This document shows, one piece after another, positions 5,626-5,755 of a DNA stretch of 5,755 nucleotides; the first letter of the stretch is position 1; each line of letters starts with the position of its first letter. A model generated the notes under the pieces. The model was given only the letters and a program-made list of their open reading frames with translations, was not told the origin of the DNA and searched no databases. The stretch is from positions 1 through 5,755 of the forward strand of contig JAUSKV010000042.1 of NCBI GenBank assembly GCA_030646745.1. Reading direction: 5' to 3'. The translations under genes and the position numbers were made by a program. The stretch is from Sulfurimonas sp. Lineage in GTDB: Bacteria > Campylobacterota > Campylobacteria > Campylobacterales > Sulfurimonadaceae.

Positions 5626-5755
5626 CTAAAAAGGATATACAATTGGATTAGATATGCCACGAGATTTCAATTCCACAAACGCAGTCTGATATTTTTGAAT
5701 GAAAACATGCTCATCCAAATCCGTATCATTCATATCATTAGATAACATTAGAATG
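5626..5755 (-). CDS. Small hypothetical gene of the integrase module (may start beyond right edge)
   Basis: A minus-strand frame is open from the right edge to a TAG at 5626-5628. Possible starts are ATG at 5748 or 5733, or further upstream outside the window. From 5748 it gives 40 residues beginning MLSNDMNDTDLDEHVFIQKY and ending in SNPIVYPF. It is too short for the usual length cut-offs. The acidic N-terminal part and a following helix (FIQKYQTAFVELKSRG) look protein-like, and its end lies in the ribosome-site region of the next gene, which suggests translational coupling. I do not recognise a family; a small regulatory or structural protein of the island is possible. Confidence 0.45.
   Translation of the reverse strand, partial: ILMLSNDMNDTDLDEHVFIQKYQTAFVELKSRGISNPIVYPF

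Overview
The window is AT-rich DNA with short intergenic gaps, a TTG start, an AGGA-type ribosome site and lysine/isoleucine/asparagine-rich proteins. Together with the style of the integrase module, this suggests a Campylobacterota-type bacterium (for example a Sulfurimonas-like genome). That placement is an inference from composition and gene style, not from a marker gene.

Left part (1-3548): two divergent genes with a biofilm or cell-surface flavour share a 189-bp intergenic region. On the minus strand is the N-terminal 265 residues of a probable giant RTX/LapA-type surface adhesin. It has an N-terminal 'retention module', a TAAG motif matching the LapG protease cleavage site, and then an acidic linker built from a 27-bp (9-residue) tandem repeat. 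The gene runs off the left edge. On the plus strand is an 853-residue membrane protein that joins a periplasmic GH17 (beta-1,3-glucan-active) domain to a cytoplasmic family-2 processive glycosyltransferase (NdvB-like). The gap between them carries a 38-bp imperfect inverted repeat that could be a shared operator. A simple reading is that one gene makes an adhesin held at or released from the surface, and the other makes and trims a beta-glucan.

Middle part (3549-4006): a decayed stretch with no intact gene. It holds a possible tyrosine-recombinase tail fragment fused onto the end of the glucan synthase gene, a 35-codon orphan reading frame of unknown meaning, and the C-terminal relic of an IS630-type transposase in two or three frames. 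It ends directly at a tRNA(CAT) gene.

Right part (4007-5755): the tRNA gene (77 nt, CCA encoded) is followed 45 bp later by a convergent tyrosine recombinase gene, a small excisionase-like DNA-binding gene and a further small unknown gene that leaves the window. This is the usual layout of the integration end of a genomic island or prophage inserted at a tRNA 3' end, with the island extending to the right. The integrase is broken by a frameshift near 5058-5070 and has Ser where the first catalytic Arg is expected, so the island has probably lost its own integration and excision ability. The relics on the left of the tRNA suggest this locus has been hit by mobile DNA more than once.

I do not see a CRISPR array, a toxin-antitoxin pair or a recognisable defence system in this window. 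The island cargo, if any, lies to the right of it.
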